Shown here piece by piece: positions 1 to 8,120 of a stretch of 64,000 nucleotides of DNA. Each line of letters begins with the position of its first letter. The first letter of the stretch is position 1. Position numbers and translations under genes: made by a program. Source of the stretch: Phycobacter azelaicus (GTDB taxonomy: Bacteria > Pseudomonadota > Alphaproteobacteria > Rhodobacterales > Rhodobacteraceae). The notes below the pieces were generated by a model. That model saw nothing but the letters and a program-made list of their open reading frames with translations. It ran no database searches and was not told the DNA's origin. Location of the stretch: positions 1,954,001 through 2,018,000 of the forward strand of contig NZ_WKFH01000003.1 of NCBI RefSeq assembly GCF_014884385.1, in the 5' to 3' direction.

Positions 1-795
1 CGCCATCATGCCAGCCAGACCACCAGAAATCAGCATGGCGATCATGGTGATCTTCACCGGTGAAATCCCGGCATAAAGCGCGCCGGGCTCCGAATGGCCA
101 TAAGCGCGGATCTCATAGCCCAGACGAGTGCGCCAGATTAGCAGCCACACGGCAAAACAGGCGGCGACGGCGACCAGAAGGCTGACGTTGGCCGGGGCGG
201 ATTTCGAAAAAGCAATTCCAAAGGGCGCCAGCAGCTCATGCAAGCTGGGCAGGTGCACGGCTTCGGCAAAGCGCGCCGTGGCCGGGTCCATGGCACCTGC
301 GGGCTTCAGTACATTGACCAGAACATAGTTCAGCACCGCAGCGGCGATAAAGTTGAACATGATGGTGGTGATCACGATATGGCTGCCGCGCTTGGCCTGC
401 AGATAGGCTGGGATTGCGGCCCATGCTGCGCCAAACAGCGCCGCGCCGAGGGTGGCAAAGACCAGGGCGATCGACCAGTGCGGCCAGGGAATGTAGAGGC
501 ATACCAAGGCAACACCGAGGCCGCCCAGCATCGCCTGACCTTCGCCGCCGATATTGAACATGCGGGCATGGAAGGCCACCGCGACGGCAAGGCCGGTGAA
601 CAGGAAGTTCGTTGCGTAATAAAGCGTATAGCCCCAGCCATAGGTGGAGCCCAAAGCGCCGGTTACCATCATCTTGACGGCGGCGACCGGGTCTTCGCCG
701 ATGGCGAGGATCACCAGGGCAGAGAGGATCGCCGCCAGCAGCAGGCTGATCAGCGGAATCAGGACCACGTCGGCCCATTTCGGCATCTTGTCCAT
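1..795 (-). CDS. BMP-family ABC transporter permease (partial, C-terminus outside window)
   Basis: Inner-membrane permease of a BMP-type (nucleoside-type) ABC importer. Only the first 265 codons are present; the reading frame is still open at base 1. The ATG at 793-795 directly abuts the stop of the ATPase gene (TAA at 796-798), so translation is probably coupled. The protein starts MDKMPKWADV, followed by a long hydrophobic helix (about residues 10-29). The last visible residues read MIAMLISGGLAGMMA, a glycine-rich membrane segment typical of the BPD_transp_2 (LivH/RbsC-like) fold. A second permease gene is usual in these operons and would lie beyond the window. The gene order binding protein-ATPase-permease supports the call; the substrate is inferred only from the family. 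Confidence 0.85.
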   Translation of the reverse strand, partial: MDKMPKWADVVLIPLISLLLAAILSALVILAIGEDPVAAVKMMVTGALGSTYGWGYTLYYATNFLFTGLAVAVAFHARMFNIGGEGQAMLGGLGVALVCLYIPWPHWSIALVFATLGAALFGAAWAAIPAYLQAKRGSHIVITTIMFNFIAAAVLNYVLVNVLKPAGAMDPATARFAEAVHLPSLHELLAPFGIAFSKSAPANVSLLVAVAACFAVWLLIWRTRLGYEIRAYGHSEPGALYAGISPVKITMIAMLISGGLAGMMA

Positions 796-2325
796 TTACG
801 CGGCCTCCCCCGCGACACCGGCCATCAACAGGCCCAGTTCCTTCTCATCAGTTTGATCTGCGGGACGTTCGCCCATGATCATGCCGTCAAACATCACCGC
901 GACCCGGTCAGACAAGGACAGGATCTCTTCCAGCTCGACCGAGACCAGCAGGATCGCCTTGCCCTGATCGCGTAAGGCCACGATCTGCTTGTGAATGAAT
1001 TCGATGGCGCCAATGTCCACGCCGCGTGTGGGCTGGCCGACCAGCAACAGATCCGGGTTGCGCTCGATCTCACGCGCAACCACGATCTTCTGCTGGTTGC
1101 CGCCCGAGAAATTCTTGGCGGCAAGCCAGGGATCGGGCGGGCGGACGTCGAACTTTTCCATCTTGGCGGCGGTATCGGCGCGCAGGGCCGCGTTGTCCAT
1201 CAACAGGCCGCGTTGGTATTCCGGCGCGTGATGATAGCCGAAGGCGACGTTTTCCCAGGCGTGGAAGTCCATGATCAGGCCCTCGCGCTGGCGGTCCTCG
1301 GGCACATGGGCCACATGGGCGGTGCGGCGTGCGCGCCCGTCCGATCCCGCGCCCGACAGGGGCAGGGGCTGGCCATTGAGATGAATGGTGCCGGTGCCGG
1401 GGCGCATGCCGCCCAGCACCTCCAGCAGTTCGGACTGACCGTTGCCCGCAACGCCCGCGATGCCGAGGATCTCTCCGGCGCGCACGTTGAGGTCGATGCC
1501 TTTGACGCGCTCCACGCCTGCCTCGTCAACCACGCGGAGGTTCTCGACTTCCAAAATCGGCTTGCCGGGCTGGGCGGGCACCTTATCGACGCGCAACAGC
1601 ACCTTGCGGCCCACCATCAGTTCGGCCAAATGCTCGGGGTTGGTTTCGGAGGTCTTCACGGTCGCGGTCATCTCGCCGCGTCGCATGACGCTGACGGTAT
1701 CGGTCGCCTCCATAATTTCGCGTAGCTTGTGCGTGATCAGGATGATGGTCTTTCCTTCGGCGCGCAGGCGGTCAAGGATGCGGAACAGCTGGTCGGCCTC
1801 AGCCGGAGTCAGCACGCCGGTGGGCTCGTCCAGGATCAGGATCTCGGCCTTGCGGTATAGCGCCTTCAGGATCTCGACCCGCTGCTGCATGCCGACGCCG
1901 ATCTCGTCGATGCGCTTGTCGGGATCCACGAACAGCTCGTATTCCTCTTCCAGCGCCTTCAGCTCTTTGCGGGCACGCCGCAGCGAGGGCATCAGAAGGC
2001 CGCTGTCCTCTGCGCCCAGTACGATGTTTTCCAGCACGGTGAAGTTTTCGACCAGTTTGAAATGCTGAAACACCATGCCGATGCCGGCGGCAATGGCGGC
2101 CTGGCTGTCGGGGATCTCGGTCTTCTTGCCGTTGATCCAGATCTCTCCGCTGTCGGCTTTGTAAAACCCGTAAAGAATACTCATCAGCGTGGATTTGCCC
2201 GCACCGTTTTCACCGATGATTCCGTGGATCGTGCCGGGGGCGACGCTGATGGAGATGTCCTTGTTTGCCTGGACCGGGCCAAAGGCCTTGGAAATGCCTT
2301 TGAGTTCAATCGCTGGTGCCGTCAT
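796..2325 (-). CDS. BMP-type ABC transporter ATP-binding protein (two ATPase domains)
   Basis: Cytoplasmic ATPase of the importer, 509 aa, the normal length for the duplicated sugar/nucleoside-type ATPases (RbsA/YufO-like). The first domain carries Walker A GENGAGKST (about residues 38-46) and Walker B ILILDEPT; its signature loop is the degenerate GVGMQQRVEIL. The second domain has a weak P-loop (GVAGNGQSELL) and a canonical signature SGGNQQKIVVARE. This asymmetry is usual for the family. It sits 174 bp downstream of the binding-protein gene, with an intervening stem-loop that should lower its expression relative to that gene, and abuts the permease gene. The ATG at 2323-2325 gives MTAPAIELKGISKAFG, a standard N-terminus. 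Confidence 0.93.
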   Translation of the reverse strand: MTAPAIELKGISKAFGPVQANKDISISVAPGTIHGIIGENGAGKSTLMSILYGFYKADSGEIWINGKKTEIPDSQAAIAAGIGMVFQHFKLVENFTVLENIVLGAEDSGLLMPSLRRARKELKALEEEYELFVDPDKRIDEIGVGMQQRVEILKALYRKAEILILDEPTGVLTPAEADQLFRILDRLRAEGKTIILITHKLREIMEATDTVSVMRRGEMTATVKTSETNPEHLAELMVGRKVLLRVDKVPAQPGKPILEVENLRVVDEAGVERVKGIDLNVRAGEILGIAGVAGNGQSELLEVLGGMRPGTGTIHLNGQPLPLSGAGSDGRARRTAHVAHVPEDRQREGLIMDFHAWENVAFGYHHAPEYQRGLLMDNAALRADTAAKMEKFDVRPPDPWLAAKNFSGGNQQKIVVAREIERNPDLLLVGQPTRGVDIGAIEFIHKQIVALRDQGKAILLVSVELEEILSLSDRVAVMFDGMIMGERPADQTDEKELGLLMAGVAGEAA

Positions 2326-2400
2326 TCTGGCTCCTCAACAGTCTCGTGGAGTGCACCGGCAGGCCAGAGATCCACGGTATCGGCAGAGCGCTTTGCCGAA

Positions 2401-2449
2401 GGGGTCATAAAAACCAAACCCGGAGGCGGCGTTCAAGGCAGCCTCCGGG
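2401..2449 (-). terminator. intra-operon stem-loop after the binding-protein gene (attenuator)
   Basis: A perfect 9-bp inverted repeat, CCCGGAGGC (2419-2427) and GCCTCCGGG (2441-2449), with a 13-nt loop. Read on the minus strand it is followed by a T-rich stretch (TTTGGTTTTTATG). It lies between the binding-protein gene and the ATPase gene, so it probably acts as a leaky terminator or 3'-end stabiliser that raises the binding protein over the membrane parts. The rest of 2326-2499 shows no gene. Confidence 0.7.
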
Positions 2450-2499
2450 CAGAACTGACCCCGATCCCGCGCAGCGCGCGGGGCCGGGGCACGGACTGA

Positions 2500-3495
2500 T
2501 CAGAACGTCAGCGCCGGGCAGCTGTCGTCGGACATGTAGTCATGAACTTTCAGCTCGCCCGAGGCGATCTTGGCCGCGGCCTCGTCCACCATGGCCTGCA
2601 TTTCGGCAGAGACCAGCGGCGCGTTGTTGTCGTCCAGCGCATAGCCCACACCGCCATTGGCCAGCCCCATGACCGAGAAGCCGGTTTCCATGTCGGGACC
2701 ATCGCTGAAGGCTTCGTAGACAGCATTGTCGACACGTTTCATCATCGAGGTCAGAACCTTGCCGGGGTGCAGGTGGTTCTGGTTGCTGTCCACGCCGATC
2801 GACAGGATGTCTTCATCGGCAGCGGTCTGCAGAACGCCCACGCCTGTGCCGCCTGCGGCCGCATAGACAACATCAGCGCCCTGGCTGATCTGCGCCTTGG
2901 TCAGCTCGGATCCCTTCACCGGATCGTTCCAGGCCGCCGGGGTGGTGCCGGTCATGTTGGCGATGACCTTGGCGTCGGGGTTGGCGGCCATCACGCCCTG
3001 GGCATAGCCGCAGGCGAATTTGCGGATCAGCGGGATGTCCATGCCGCCGATGAAACCGACGGTGCCGGATTTCGATGCTTCAGCCGCCATCATGCCGACC
3101 AGGTAGGAGCCTTCATGCTCGTTGAAGACAACCGAGCGCACGTTGGGCTGATCGACGACCATATCGATGATGGTGAACTTTGTGTCCGGGTAATCGGCAG
3201 CGACCTGACCCAGCGCATCGGCAAAGGCAAAGCCCGCCATCACGATCGGGTTGGAGCCTGCTTCGGCAAAGCGGCGCAGGGCCTGCTCGCGTTGGGCTTC
3301 GGACTGCAGCTCGATCTCGCGGAAGCTGTTGCCGGTTTCTTCGGCCCAGCGTTTGGCGCCGTTGAAGGCCGCTTCGTTGAAGGATTTGTCGAATTTGCCG
3401 CCAAGGTCAAAGATCAGCGCCGGTTCGGCCAGCGCCGCGCCTGCGGTCAGTGCCAGTGCCGCCGATGCGCCCATCAGGGATTTCATCAGGCTCAT
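2500..3495 (-). CDS. BMP family ABC transporter substrate-binding protein
   Basis: Periplasmic solute receptor of the importer, 331 aa. Residues 1-23 form a Sec signal peptide (basic start, then ALALTAGAALA before EPALIFDLGG). The mature protein is a Bmp/PnrA-type receptor: DLGGKFDKSFNEAAFNGAKRW near the start, GFIGGMDIPLIRKFACGYAQG mid-protein and VYAAAGGTGVGVLQTA after it, matching the PF02608 fold. No lipobox cysteine is evident, so it is probably soluble, unlike the Gram-positive lipoproteins. An SD-like GGGAG precedes the ATG (3493-3495). It is the first gene of the importer operon. Members bind purine nucleosides or related compounds; the exact ligand here is not known. Confidence 0.93.
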   Translation of the reverse strand: MSLMKSLMGASAALALTAGAALAEPALIFDLGGKFDKSFNEAAFNGAKRWAEETGNSFREIELQSEAQREQALRRFAEAGSNPIVMAGFAFADALGQVAADYPDTKFTIIDMVVDQPNVRSVVFNEHEGSYLVGMMAAEASKSGTVGFIGGMDIPLIRKFACGYAQGVMAANPDAKVIANMTGTTPAAWNDPVKGSELTKAQISQGADVVYAAAGGTGVGVLQTAADEDILSIGVDSNQNHLHPGKVLTSMMKRVDNAVYEAFSDGPDMETGFSVMGLANGGVGYALDDNNAPLVSAEMQAMVDEAAAKIASGELKVHDYMSDDSCPALTF

Positions 3496-3585
3496 GTGGA
3501 TACTCCCAAGTTGTTTTTAATTGTTAAGGCCGGTGCCCGGCCACCCGGCATATAGGTTGTCCGGGAACAGGGTCTAGGTGCGGCA

Positions 3586-3615
3586 ATTTAGCCCGCAGGG
3601 CTAGGACAGGGTCAA
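3586..3615 (-). promoter_or_regulatory. candidate sigma-70 promoter for the BMP importer operon
   Basis: On the minus strand, TTGACC (3610-3615) is followed after 18 bp by CTAAAT (3586-3591), about 90 bp upstream of the binding-protein start. A perfect 6-bp hairpin (GGCCGG-3-CCGGCC, 3528-3542) lies in the presumed leader. Pattern match only. Confidence 0.35.
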
Positions 3616-3654
3616 CCGCTTTTTGACCAATCGGTGGAAATCCGGGCAGATGGC

Positions 3655-4080
3655 CTAACGTAAGGTGCGCTGCATAAGCACGGCATCCACCGCCGGCGCG
3701 CCTTTGCGCGTGTAGTATCCGGCGCGGCGGCCGCATTCTGCGAATCCGTAACTCTGGTACAGAGCCTGTGCGGGCATGTTGTCGGCTGCGACCTCAAGAA
3801 AGGCTTCGGCTGCGCCGCGCGCGGTGGCCTCCCTTTGCCAGGTCTCCATGATCCGGCGCGCAAGGCCCTGTCGCTGATGATCAGGATGAGTGGCGATGGT
3901 CAGGAGTTCGGCCTCTTGGGCAATGATCCGCACCAGCGCAAAGCTGCGCGCATCCCCGACGGCAAGGGTGAGGGGGCTCTCCAGAAGCGCTGCAAATTCA
4001 TCTGCGCTCCACGAACGTGAATGTGTAAATGCCGCTGCGTGGGTGGTTGCCATCTGATCTGGCGTTGGCAGTTCAACCAT
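3655..4080 (-). CDS. rimI: ribosomal-protein-alanine N-acetyltransferase RimI (GNAT)
   Basis: GNAT-fold acetyltransferase of 141 aa that transfers acetyl from acetyl-CoA to a protein N-terminus (S18 in the classical case). The acetyl-CoA loop is visible as HPDHQRQGLARRIM (about residues 80-93), preceded by the beta-strand AELLTIATHP, and the C-terminal NMPAQALYQSYGFAECGRR segment is the usual RimI signature. Its start overlaps the tsaB stop by 8 bp. The tsaB-rimI pair is a common bacterial arrangement, which strengthens the call over a generic GNAT. Confidence 0.88.
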   Translation of the reverse strand: MVELPTPDQMATTHAAAFTHSRSWSADEFAALLESPLTLAVGDARSFALVRIIAQEAELLTIATHPDHQRQGLARRIMETWQREATARGAAEAFLEVAADNMPAQALYQSYGFAECGRRAGYYTRKGAPAVDAVLMQRTLR

Positions 4081-4669
4081 CGATCAGCTGTGGCGGCACA
4101 TCGCGTGAGGGTGCGGCATCGGCCGCGCGCAAGTAGAGCGGGGCAGGCGGCGCAAGGTCTTCGCCCATCCTAGCCGCGGCAATGCGCGCAATGGCTTCGG
4201 CCAGTCCTGCAGGCGAGGCTTCGGGCGCGAAGGCCAGCCCGGCACCGCGCGCGGCGTCTTCGGCCTCCTGGCGGGGCATCAGACGCGGTGCCTGATCGGG
4301 CAGGGCGGCATAGACCTGATCGCGCGGCGCGGGGATTGCGGGCAAGGTGTCCTTGGTGGCGCGCGCTTCAAACCCATCGACGCCAACGGTCGGAATCTCA
4401 AGCCCCAGCGCGAGGCCGCGTGCGGCGGAGACGGCGATGCGGATACCGGTGAAATTGCCGGGGCCGATACCGACGCCGATGGCGTCCAACTGCGCCCATG
4501 TACACCCTGCTGACGCCAGGACCTCTTCCAGCAGCGGCAACAGACGTTCCGCCTGACCGCGCGCCATCGGCTCCAGAGCCTCTGCCAGGACCGAGTCCCC
4601 CCGCAGCAAAGCGGCCGCGCAATGCGCGGCCGATGTGTCAAAGCCCAGAACAAGTGGCTCGGCAGTCAT
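4073..4669 (-). CDS. tsaB: tRNA threonylcarbamoyladenosine biosynthesis protein TsaB
   Basis: TsaB (YeaZ), 198 aa, the partner that stabilises TsaD in making the t6A base of ANN-decoding tRNAs. The N-terminus VLGFDTSAAHCAAALL is the ASKHA nucleotide-binding strand and GIGPGNFTGIRIAVSAARGL (about residues 66-85) is the family hallmark. The C-terminal half is variable, as usual. It overlaps rimI downstream and follows the Nfu gene by 48 bp, so nfu-tsaB-rimI probably form one transcript. Confidence 0.92.
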   Translation of the reverse strand: MTAEPLVLGFDTSAAHCAAALLRGDSVLAEALEPMARGQAERLLPLLEEVLASAGCTWAQLDAIGVGIGPGNFTGIRIAVSAARGLALGLEIPTVGVDGFEARATKDTLPAIPAPRDQVYAALPDQAPRLMPRQEAEDAARGAGLAFAPEASPAGLAEAIARIAAARMGEDLAPPAPLYLRAADAAPSRDVPPQLIDG

Positions 4670-4717
4670 CCCTCATCCTTTCCTGTCGCTCAGAAGGCGA
4701 CTCGCCGCCGGTGCGGC

Positions 4718-5281
4718 TTATACGGCGACAGGGCGCACTTCGGTCACTTCCGGGATATAGTGGCGCAGCAGGTTCTCGATGCCCATTTTCAGTGTCAGCG
4801 TCGAGGACGGGCAGCCGGCGCAGGCGCCTTGCATGTGCAGGTAAACGACGCCGCGCTCAAACCCGTGGAAGGTGATGTCGCCGCCGTCCTGCGCCACGGC
4901 AGGGCGTACGCGGCTGTCGAGCAGTTCTTTGATCTGGCTTACAACTTCACCGTGTTCACCGGAGTGTTCAGCATGTCCGGATGCCTGCTCACCTCCCGCG
5001 TTGATGACCGGCTGGCCGGACTGGTAATGCTCCATCACGGCGCCCAGGATCGCGGGCTTGATGTGGTCCCATTCGACATCATCCGCTTTGGTCACGGTGA
5101 CAAAGTCATTGCCGAAGAAAACCCCATTCACGCCCTTCACCGCAAAGATCCGAGAGGCCAGAGGAGAGGTCTCAGCTGCCTCGGCAGTTGCGAAATCGGC
5201 TGTTCCTGCCTCCAGAACGGTCTGTCCCGGAAGGAATTTCAGCGTCGCCGGGTTCGGCGTGGATTCGGTCTGAATGAACAT
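4718..5281 (-). CDS. NifU-family Fe-S cluster scaffold/carrier (Nfu type)
   Basis: Iron-sulfur carrier of about 187 aa. An Nfu N-terminal domain (MFIQTESTPNPATLKFLPGQ) is followed, after a short His/Glu-rich linker, by a NifU C-terminal domain containing CAGC (in GACAGCPSS), the CxxC that holds a [4Fe-4S] cluster between two protomers. The same two-domain layout is found in mitochondrial NFU1 and in alphaproteobacteria. I chose the ATG at 5279-5281 because GGAGG lies 7 nt upstream and the family starts at MFIQTE; a longer in-frame extension to 5362 has no homology. The gap to UspA (5282-5425) shows no gene. Confidence 0.92.
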   Translation of the reverse strand: MFIQTESTPNPATLKFLPGQTVLEAGTADFATAEAAETSPLASRIFAVKGVNGVFFGNDFVTVTKADDVEWDHIKPAILGAVMEHYQSGQPVINAGGEQASGHAEHSGEHGEVVSQIKELLDSRVRPAVAQDGGDITFHGFERGVVYLHMQGACAGCPSSTLTLKMGIENLLRHYIPEVTEVRPVAV

Positions 5282-5425
5282 CTGAGGCCTCCGTTTAACT
5301 GAGCCAGATATGCGCGCCGCGCACCGACAAGTCAAGGTTTGGAATGGTTCTAAAATGTGCAAGGCCCGTCTGCGCCAGCAAACACGATCTTTGGGCGCAG
5401 GTAATCAAAGGGATTCGCCCCGATG

Positions 5426-5881
5426 TCAGGTGATCGCTTCCAGCCGGTCCTTGGAGAGATCCCCGGGCACGATGGTGATCGGCACGGGCAGGCTGCCCGA
5501 GGTCTTGCTCAACTGGTTCACAAGCGGTCCCGGACCCTTGCGGTCAGTTCCTGCGCCTAGAACCAGAACGCCGATTTCGGGGTCTGCATCAATCTGGGCC
5601 AAAATCTCGGGCACGGCTTCGCCCTCGCGAATAATCAACTCAGGATCGACGCCCTGCCGGTCACGCATCCATTTGGCAAAGACCTCGAAATGAGCATGAA
5701 TGCGTTCGCGGGCCTCTTCGCGCATGACCTCGCCGACGCCGATCCAATGATTGAACTCATCGGGTGGGATGATCGACAGGATCGCCACACCACCGCCCGT
5801 GCTTGCCGCCCGCATGGCGGCAAAACGCATGGCGTTCAGACATTCGCGACTGTCATCCAGCACAACCAGGAATTTGCGCAT
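5426..5881 (-). CDS. universal stress protein (UspA family)
   Basis: Small cytoplasmic Usp-fold protein, 151 aa. It starts MRKFLVVLDDSRECLNAMRF, the usual first strand with the nucleotide-contacting Asp, and ends with the loop VLVLGAGTDRKGPGPLVNQL (G-2x-G-9x-G-S/T type, here degenerate) and LPVPITIVPG. The ATG at 5879-5881 is preferred over an ATG 15 bp upstream because GGAGGG sits 5 nt before it. The role in stress or redox response is known only for the family. It follows the AbrB-like gene by 21 bp and is likely cotranscribed with it. Confidence 0.88.
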   Translation of the reverse strand: MRKFLVVLDDSRECLNAMRFAAMRAASTGGGVAILSIIPPDEFNHWIGVGEVMREEARERIHAHFEVFAKWMRDRQGVDPELIIREGEAVPEILAQIDADPEIGVLVLGAGTDRKGPGPLVNQLSKTSGSLPVPITIVPGDLSKDRLEAIT

Positions 5882-5902
5882 CTCATCCCTCCACACTTCC
5901 AG

Positions 5903-6973
5903 TCAATCTGCCCGAGGGGCCGTCCCCTGTCCATCGCTTTTGCGATGCAACTGTTTGGCGACGCGGGTTGCATAAAGCATCAGCACCACTGCCAGCACCA
6001 ACAGGCGAAAGAGGTGCGCCGCTGCCACAAAGGTCGGGTCGGCGCCAAGGGCGGCGCCCAGGATGATCATGGTTTCCAGCCCGCCCGGAGAGAAGCCGAG
6101 CAGCACATCCAACAGCGGCAGGCCCGAAAGATGGGCCGCCGGCACCGCTACTGCAGCAGCCAGCCCGCATGTCAGCAGCACGATCACGCCGCCTGCCAGC
6201 AGGCTGTCGCGCAGCTCTCCCCATGTCATGCCGGTAAACCGCGTGCCGATCAGGCTACCCATCAGGATCAGTGCACCTTGCGCGCCCCATCCCGGCAGAC
6301 CACCCTCGGTCCAGCCGCCAAGATGCGCGCCAGCGGCTACGGTGATCCCTGCGATCAGCGTCGGGGCGGGCAGTTTCATCAGGGCGAGGAAAGGTGATAC
6401 GGCCATCGCGAGCGCGATTTGCGCTGCGATCCAGATCCACGGAGCTACGACAGAGCTGCTTGGCAATCCCATGCCGATCTCCAGTCCCGCCATGGCGGCT
6501 CCCAACGGAACGAGCAGTGTTAGCGCCATAAGCCGGATCGAAGCCAGGACCACCGGCCTGGTCAGCGACAGGGACAGGCTGTCTGCAAGGGCGATCACCA
6601 GGCTCAGGTGGCCCGGCGCCGAGGCGAGGAAGGACTCGTGCCGCTCGAATGGCAAAAGGCGCGGTACAAGGCTGCGTCCTGCGATTGGGGTGGCGATGGT
6701 GAGCAGCGCCAAAAGGCCAAAAGCCACCGGCCAGCGCATCACGGCATCGAAACTGTCGGGGCTGACCATGGAGCCGATGCTGAGCCCCATCACCAGGAAA
6801 CCTCCGTTGCGCAGGCGGGGGGCGATGCCCATCGGCGCCCCCCACAGGCTTGCAGCAGATACGGCAATGGCAGGTCCTGCGAGCAAAGCCATGGGCATGT
6901 GGATCAATGATGCGAGCAGCGCTCCGACTCCGCCGACGGCAAGGGTCAGGAGGCTGCGTCGCGCTTCATCCAT
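5903..6973 (-). CDS. AbrB-family membrane protein (putative ammonia monooxygenase / regulator)
   Basis: Polytopic inner-membrane protein of 356 aa with about ten hydrophobic helices in two homologous halves. These carry glycine-rich motifs (GALLASLIHMPMALLAGPA in the first half, HLGGWTEGGLPGWGAQGALI in the second), the pattern of the AbrB duplication family (PF05145). The databases' 'ammonia monooxygenase' label rests on weak evidence, and function is best called unknown, possibly transport. The ATG at 6971-6973 overlaps the aminotransferase stop by 8 bp, giving tight coupling. The longer ORF start at 7048 would sit inside the aminotransferase gene and is rejected. Confidence 0.8.
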   Translation of the reverse strand: MDEARRSLLTLAVGGVGALLASLIHMPMALLAGPAIAVSAASLWGAPMGIAPRLRNGGFLVMGLSIGSMVSPDSFDAVMRWPVAFGLLALLTIATPIAGRSLVPRLLPFERHESFLASAPGHLSLVIALADSLSLSLTRPVVLASIRLMALTLLVPLGAAMAGLEIGMGLPSSSVVAPWIWIAAQIALAMAVSPFLALMKLPAPTLIAGITVAAGAHLGGWTEGGLPGWGAQGALILMGSLIGTRFTGMTWGELRDSLLAGGVIVLLTCGLAAAVAVPAAHLSGLPLLDVLLGFSPGGLETMIILGAALGADPTFVAAAHLFRLLVLAVVLMLYATRVAKQLHRKSDGQGTAPRAD

Positions 6974-7829
6974 GCGTGGCGGCCCAGTCCCAGTACATCT
7001 CGCGCACGCGGCGGGCCACGGGGCCGACCTGGTACTGCCGCTCGTCAAAGGCTGTGACCGGGGTGACCTTGCTCATGTTCCCGGACATGAAGACCTCGTC
7101 CGCCTCCTCGAAATCCTTGAAGGTCAGCACGGTCTCATGCACCGTCACGCCATCGGCCTTCAGGTTCTTGATGTGGCGGGCGCGGGTGATGCCGGCCAGG
7201 AAGGTCCCGTTGGCGATCGGCGTGAACACTTCGCCATCGCGCACCATAAAGATGTTGGCAGTGGCGGTTTCCGCCACATTGCCCATCGCGTCCTGCACCA
7301 GCGCATTGGTGAAGCCCTTGGCCCGCGCCTCGCGCAGCATGCGGGCGTTGTTTGGATATAGGCAGCCGGCCTTGGCGTTGACCACGGCGCTTTCCAGCAC
7401 CGGGCGGCGGAAGCGCGTGCGGGTCAGGGTGGCGCTGGCTTCGGCCGGGGCCATCGGGATCTCTTCGAGACACAGGGCAAACTGGGTGCTTTCTGGCTTG
7501 GGCGCGATCATGGTCGCATCGCCATCGGTCGCCCAGTACATCGGGCGGATATAGACGGCGGCGCCGGGGGCAAAGCGTTTCAGACCCTCGCGGGTGATCT
7601 CCACCATTTCTTCGACCGACAGGGTAGGCTGCATCATCAGCGCCGAGGCCGAGGCATTGGCCCGCGCGCAATGGAGATCCAGATCCGGCGTCATGCCGTC
7701 AAACAGTCGTGCCCCGTCAAAGATCGAAGAACCCAGCCAGGAGGCGTGATCGGCCGCCTTCATGATCGGCACATCGCCGTCGTGCCAGGCGCCGTTGAAA
7801 TAGGTGTGGATAGTGCTGCCAGCTGCCAT
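6966..7829 (-). CDS. class IV (branched-chain-type) aminotransferase
   Basis: PLP enzyme of 287 aa, fold type IV (IlvE / D-amino-acid transaminase family). Motifs: FDGARLFDG near the N-terminus, IRPMYW in the substrate region, the PLP lysine in VVNAKAGCLYPNNARM (about residue 141), the phosphate-binding ETATANIF and GTFLAGITRAR, and MSGNMSKVTPVT near the end. Branched-chain amino acid transamination is the default role, but family members also act on other amino acids. It heads a short operon with the AbrB-like gene. Its upstream region carries a perfect 8-bp dyad overlapping the presumed -35 region, so a dedicated repressor is likely. Confidence 0.88.
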   Translation of the reverse strand: MAAGSTIHTYFNGAWHDGDVPIMKAADHASWLGSSIFDGARLFDGMTPDLDLHCARANASASALMMQPTLSVEEMVEITREGLKRFAPGAAVYIRPMYWATDGDATMIAPKPESTQFALCLEEIPMAPAEASATLTRTRFRRPVLESAVVNAKAGCLYPNNARMLREARAKGFTNALVQDAMGNVAETATANIFMVRDGEVFTPIANGTFLAGITRARHIKNLKADGVTVHETVLTFKDFEEADEVFMSGNMSKVTPVTAFDERQYQVGPVARRVREMYWDWAATHG

Positions 7830-7967
7830 GGGTCCGGGCCTTTCGAAATACCTTACTTTGACCGGACCCTATGAGTCTGGCACGGCAAGGTCCAGATCCA
7901 CAAACGCGCTTTGGTGCACATCGGCCCGTGCAAAGCCTCTACGGCGTTGCACGTTTGGCGCGCGCAC

Positions 7968-8004
7968 ATATAAGGCCCCGTCAGGCTGTTTCGCGTGCGA
8001 AACA
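7968..8004 (-). promoter_or_regulatory. operator-like palindrome and -10 box upstream of the aminotransferase
   Basis: TGTTTCGCGTGCGAAACA (7987-8004) is a perfect 8-bp inverted repeat with a 2-bp centre. On the minus strand a TTATAT-like -10 box (7968-7973) lies 13 bp further on, so the dyad would cover the -35 position of a promoter for the aminotransferase-abrB operon. The size and symmetry suit a dimeric repressor (LacI-type or similar); the regulator is not in the window. Confidence 0.5.
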
Positions 8005-8034
8005 AATGGCACAGTGGGCTGTGTCCTGCTCCCA

Positions 8035-8105
8035 CGCGCCGCAAGGCGCGCCACGCCCAACGGGGCGGGGCGCATCTGTGATGCGTCCAAGTCCAGGCGG
8101 GAGAC
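8035..8105 (+). repeat. dispersed three-stem element, copy 1
   Basis: Stem C (CGCGCC-gcaa-GGCGCG, 8035-8050), box GCCCAAC (8055-8061), stem B (9 bp with one wobble, 8068-8088), tail GGCGGGAG (8096-8103). Read from the minus strand, the tail begins 17 nt after the stop codon of the PaaA-like paralogue at 8121. Same architecture as copies at 21530, 43875, 44126, 50004 and 50773. Confidence 0.75.
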
Positions 8106-8120
8106 GCCCGGTTCCAGGCT

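Noticed and set aside
2451-2495. GC-rich inverted repeat just after the binding-protein stop as another three-stem element
   Set aside because: It lacks the GTTGGGCC box and the CTCCCGCC tail, so it is not counted as a copy.
5903-6973. Ammonia monooxygenase subunit
   Set aside because: That label in databases is historical; the sequence is an AbrB duplication-family membrane protein with no metal ligands of an AMO.
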